Below, in pieces: positions 62,807 through 64,000 of a stretch of DNA of 64,000 bases. A program made the translations under genes and the position numbers. Source of the DNA: Sacculina carcini. Its lineage: Eukaryota; Arthropoda; Thecostraca; Sacculinidae. The notes beneath the pieces are model-generated. The model saw only the letters and a program-made list of their open reading frames with translations. It was not told where the DNA came from and did no database searches. Numbering within the stretch: position 1 is the first letter of the stretch; each line of letters opens with the position of its first letter. Where the stretch lies: assembly GCA_916048095.2 (NCBI GenBank), contig OU696586.1, forward strand, positions 6,459,249-6,523,248. The letters run 5' to 3'.

Positions 62807-64000
62807 TCCCCCCAGTTCGCAGTTTTGGAGGACGTGAACTCCCGTATCTCGTTGAGTACACCACGTAGTCCCGCAGATAGGCTGGTGGTCGACGTGCGCG
62901 AGCGGGGCGAGAGCGCTCTGCAGACTGCACAGGCGGCGGATATGGCACAGGTGGTGGAGACTGTTCGAGCAGTTGAGATGGCGCAGGTGGTGACTGTTTG
63001 AGCGGTGGCGGTTGTGCCGGTACATCCTGGCCCGGTGACTCATCCGATGTCGGCGCATTGGTCTCCTGGCTGATATGTCCGGGTTCAGGGAGAGCGCCGT
63101 CTGCTTGCCCGTATCCACGGTGGATAGTTTCATGTGTGTAGATATCTCCGGACTTTCGCTGTGTTCTGTCCTGCCGGACGGGAGCGGGAGATATCGCAAT
63201 GGGAACAGGTCCTTCGCTGACCGGCTGCGCTGTCGTTTGTGACACTGTTTTAGATATCTTTGACAAAAACCGCCTATTTCTCAGAGTTATCCGGCCAGAA
63301 CCGTCAATCTTCACCAAGTACTGGTCGTGAGGCTTGACCTCAACGATAACTCGAGATCTGTCCCAGCGCTTGTGCCGGCCGTTCTGATTATGGAGAAGCA
63401 CCACGTGGCCAGTCGAGAGTGGCTTCAGCTTACGAACGCCTTGTAGCTGATCAACCTGCTTGGCAAACCGAACTCTTGAGGCCTCTTGCTTCGACCAGTT
63501 GACGCGCCAAATGGGATGAACCATTTGGTTGTCGAACACCTGTGTACCTTGAGCCACCGGAAGCAAGTCACGAACATTTCTCCCGAACACGATTTGATAC
63601 GGTGGCATACCAATCTCCGGGTCCGGCGTATTTCTGTACTGTAAGAGTGCAGCCGACATCGCTTCTGTGTCTATACCGCCCTGTGCGTTGGTTTGCGACG
63701 TCATTAGTCGCTTCATGGATTTCACCGCAACTTCTGCTCGTCCATTCGACTGAGAATGATAGGCCCAAGATATTCTGTGTGCAACACCCCATCGTTGAAT
63801 GAACTCCTCCGTCTCTTTAGCGGTGAATTCTGCACCTCCGTCCGTGCTGATCTCCTCTGGTACACCGAACGTGACAAAGTAATTGAGAAGGGCTTTGACG
63901 AATCCTCTGGCTCCCGTTGACGAGGCCACAACATGAGGCCATCCGCTAAACCAATCCACTATCACCAAATAGCTAGTGCCTCGGATCTCGAAGAAATCCG
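62802..64000 (-). pseudogene. Ty3/gypsy integrase, 3' end of pol, partial at window edge
   Basis: One uninterrupted frame from the right edge to a TAG at 62802-62804, which overlaps the LTR start. Integrase core: YLVIVDWFSGWPHVV (first Asp), EISTDGGAEFTAKETEEF (second Asp), HSQSNGRAEVAVKSMKRL (Glu), then YRNTPDPEIGMPPYQIVFGR. A C-terminal domain follows (GHVVLLHNQNGRHKRWDRSR, VEVKPHDQYLVKIDGSGR) and a long Pro/Ser-rich tail ending PPAYLRDYVVYSTRYGSSRP. No break is visible, so the element may be intact beyond the window. It is marked partial; 'pseudogene' is used only because it is a transposon fragment here. Confidence 0.88.

Overview
This window is from a repeat-rich animal genome, most likely a non-vertebrate metazoan; the exact phylum cannot be read from the sequence. 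The evidence is: spliced genes with GT-AG introns, a nuclear gene for a mitochondrial ribosomal protein, tRNA-Val-derived SINEs, many (TG/CA)n tracts, and at least seven classes of transposable element (Penelope-like, CR1-like and RNase H-bearing LINEs, Ty3/gypsy, BEL/Pao, hAT, Tc1/mariner-like, pogo-like). Nothing bacterial, organellar or viral was seen.

Layout. 1-13.5 kb: no host gene recognised; a non-autonomous hAT copy, microsatellites, a 36-bp minisatellite, one SINE and three short hAT-type MITEs. 13.5-14.6 kb (-): the last coding exon of an unrecognised acidic protein with SUMO-interaction-like motifs. 14.7-17.4 kb: two families of Penelope-like element (PLE), each as an inverted duplication and each carrying hammerhead-ribozyme-like motifs. 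20.2-30.1 kb (+): two almost complete CR1-like LINEs with zinc-knuckle ORF1 and endonuclease/RT ORF2, both disrupted by frameshifts. 30.1-45.5 kb: a nest of elements, including a gypsy copy split by a 2.86-kb hAT transposon (perfect 8-bp target duplication) and by a SINE, an RNase H LINE, a BEL/Pao remnant, another RNase H LINE split by a SINE, a 904-bp TA-flanked MITE, and more SINEs. 45.5-47.8 kb: no gene. 47.86-56.15 kb (-): a nine-exon gene whose exon phases join without a break to give 1,085 codons plus stop. 57-60.6 kb: gypsy and LINE remnants. 61.15-61.71 kb (+): intact MRPS12. 62.0-64.0 kb: a pogo-like MITE and the integrase end of a gypsy element that runs off the right edge.

The most interesting host locus is the nine-exon minus-strand gene. 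Its product has an RS/RD-rich N-terminus, a proline-rich middle and a C-terminal region that looks like an SGNH (GDSL) fold with its catalytic residues lost. In three of its introns a minisatellite begins at or across the 5' splice junction and its unit resembles the donor sequence. At several of its 3' splice sites, and at the acceptor of the 13.5-kb exon, (TG)n repeats replace the usual pyrimidine tract. One of these intronic minisatellites holds a clean 865-bp solo LTR.

Most reading frames over 60 codons elsewhere are translations of (TG/CA)n, (GA)n or minisatellite DNA and are not reported as genes.
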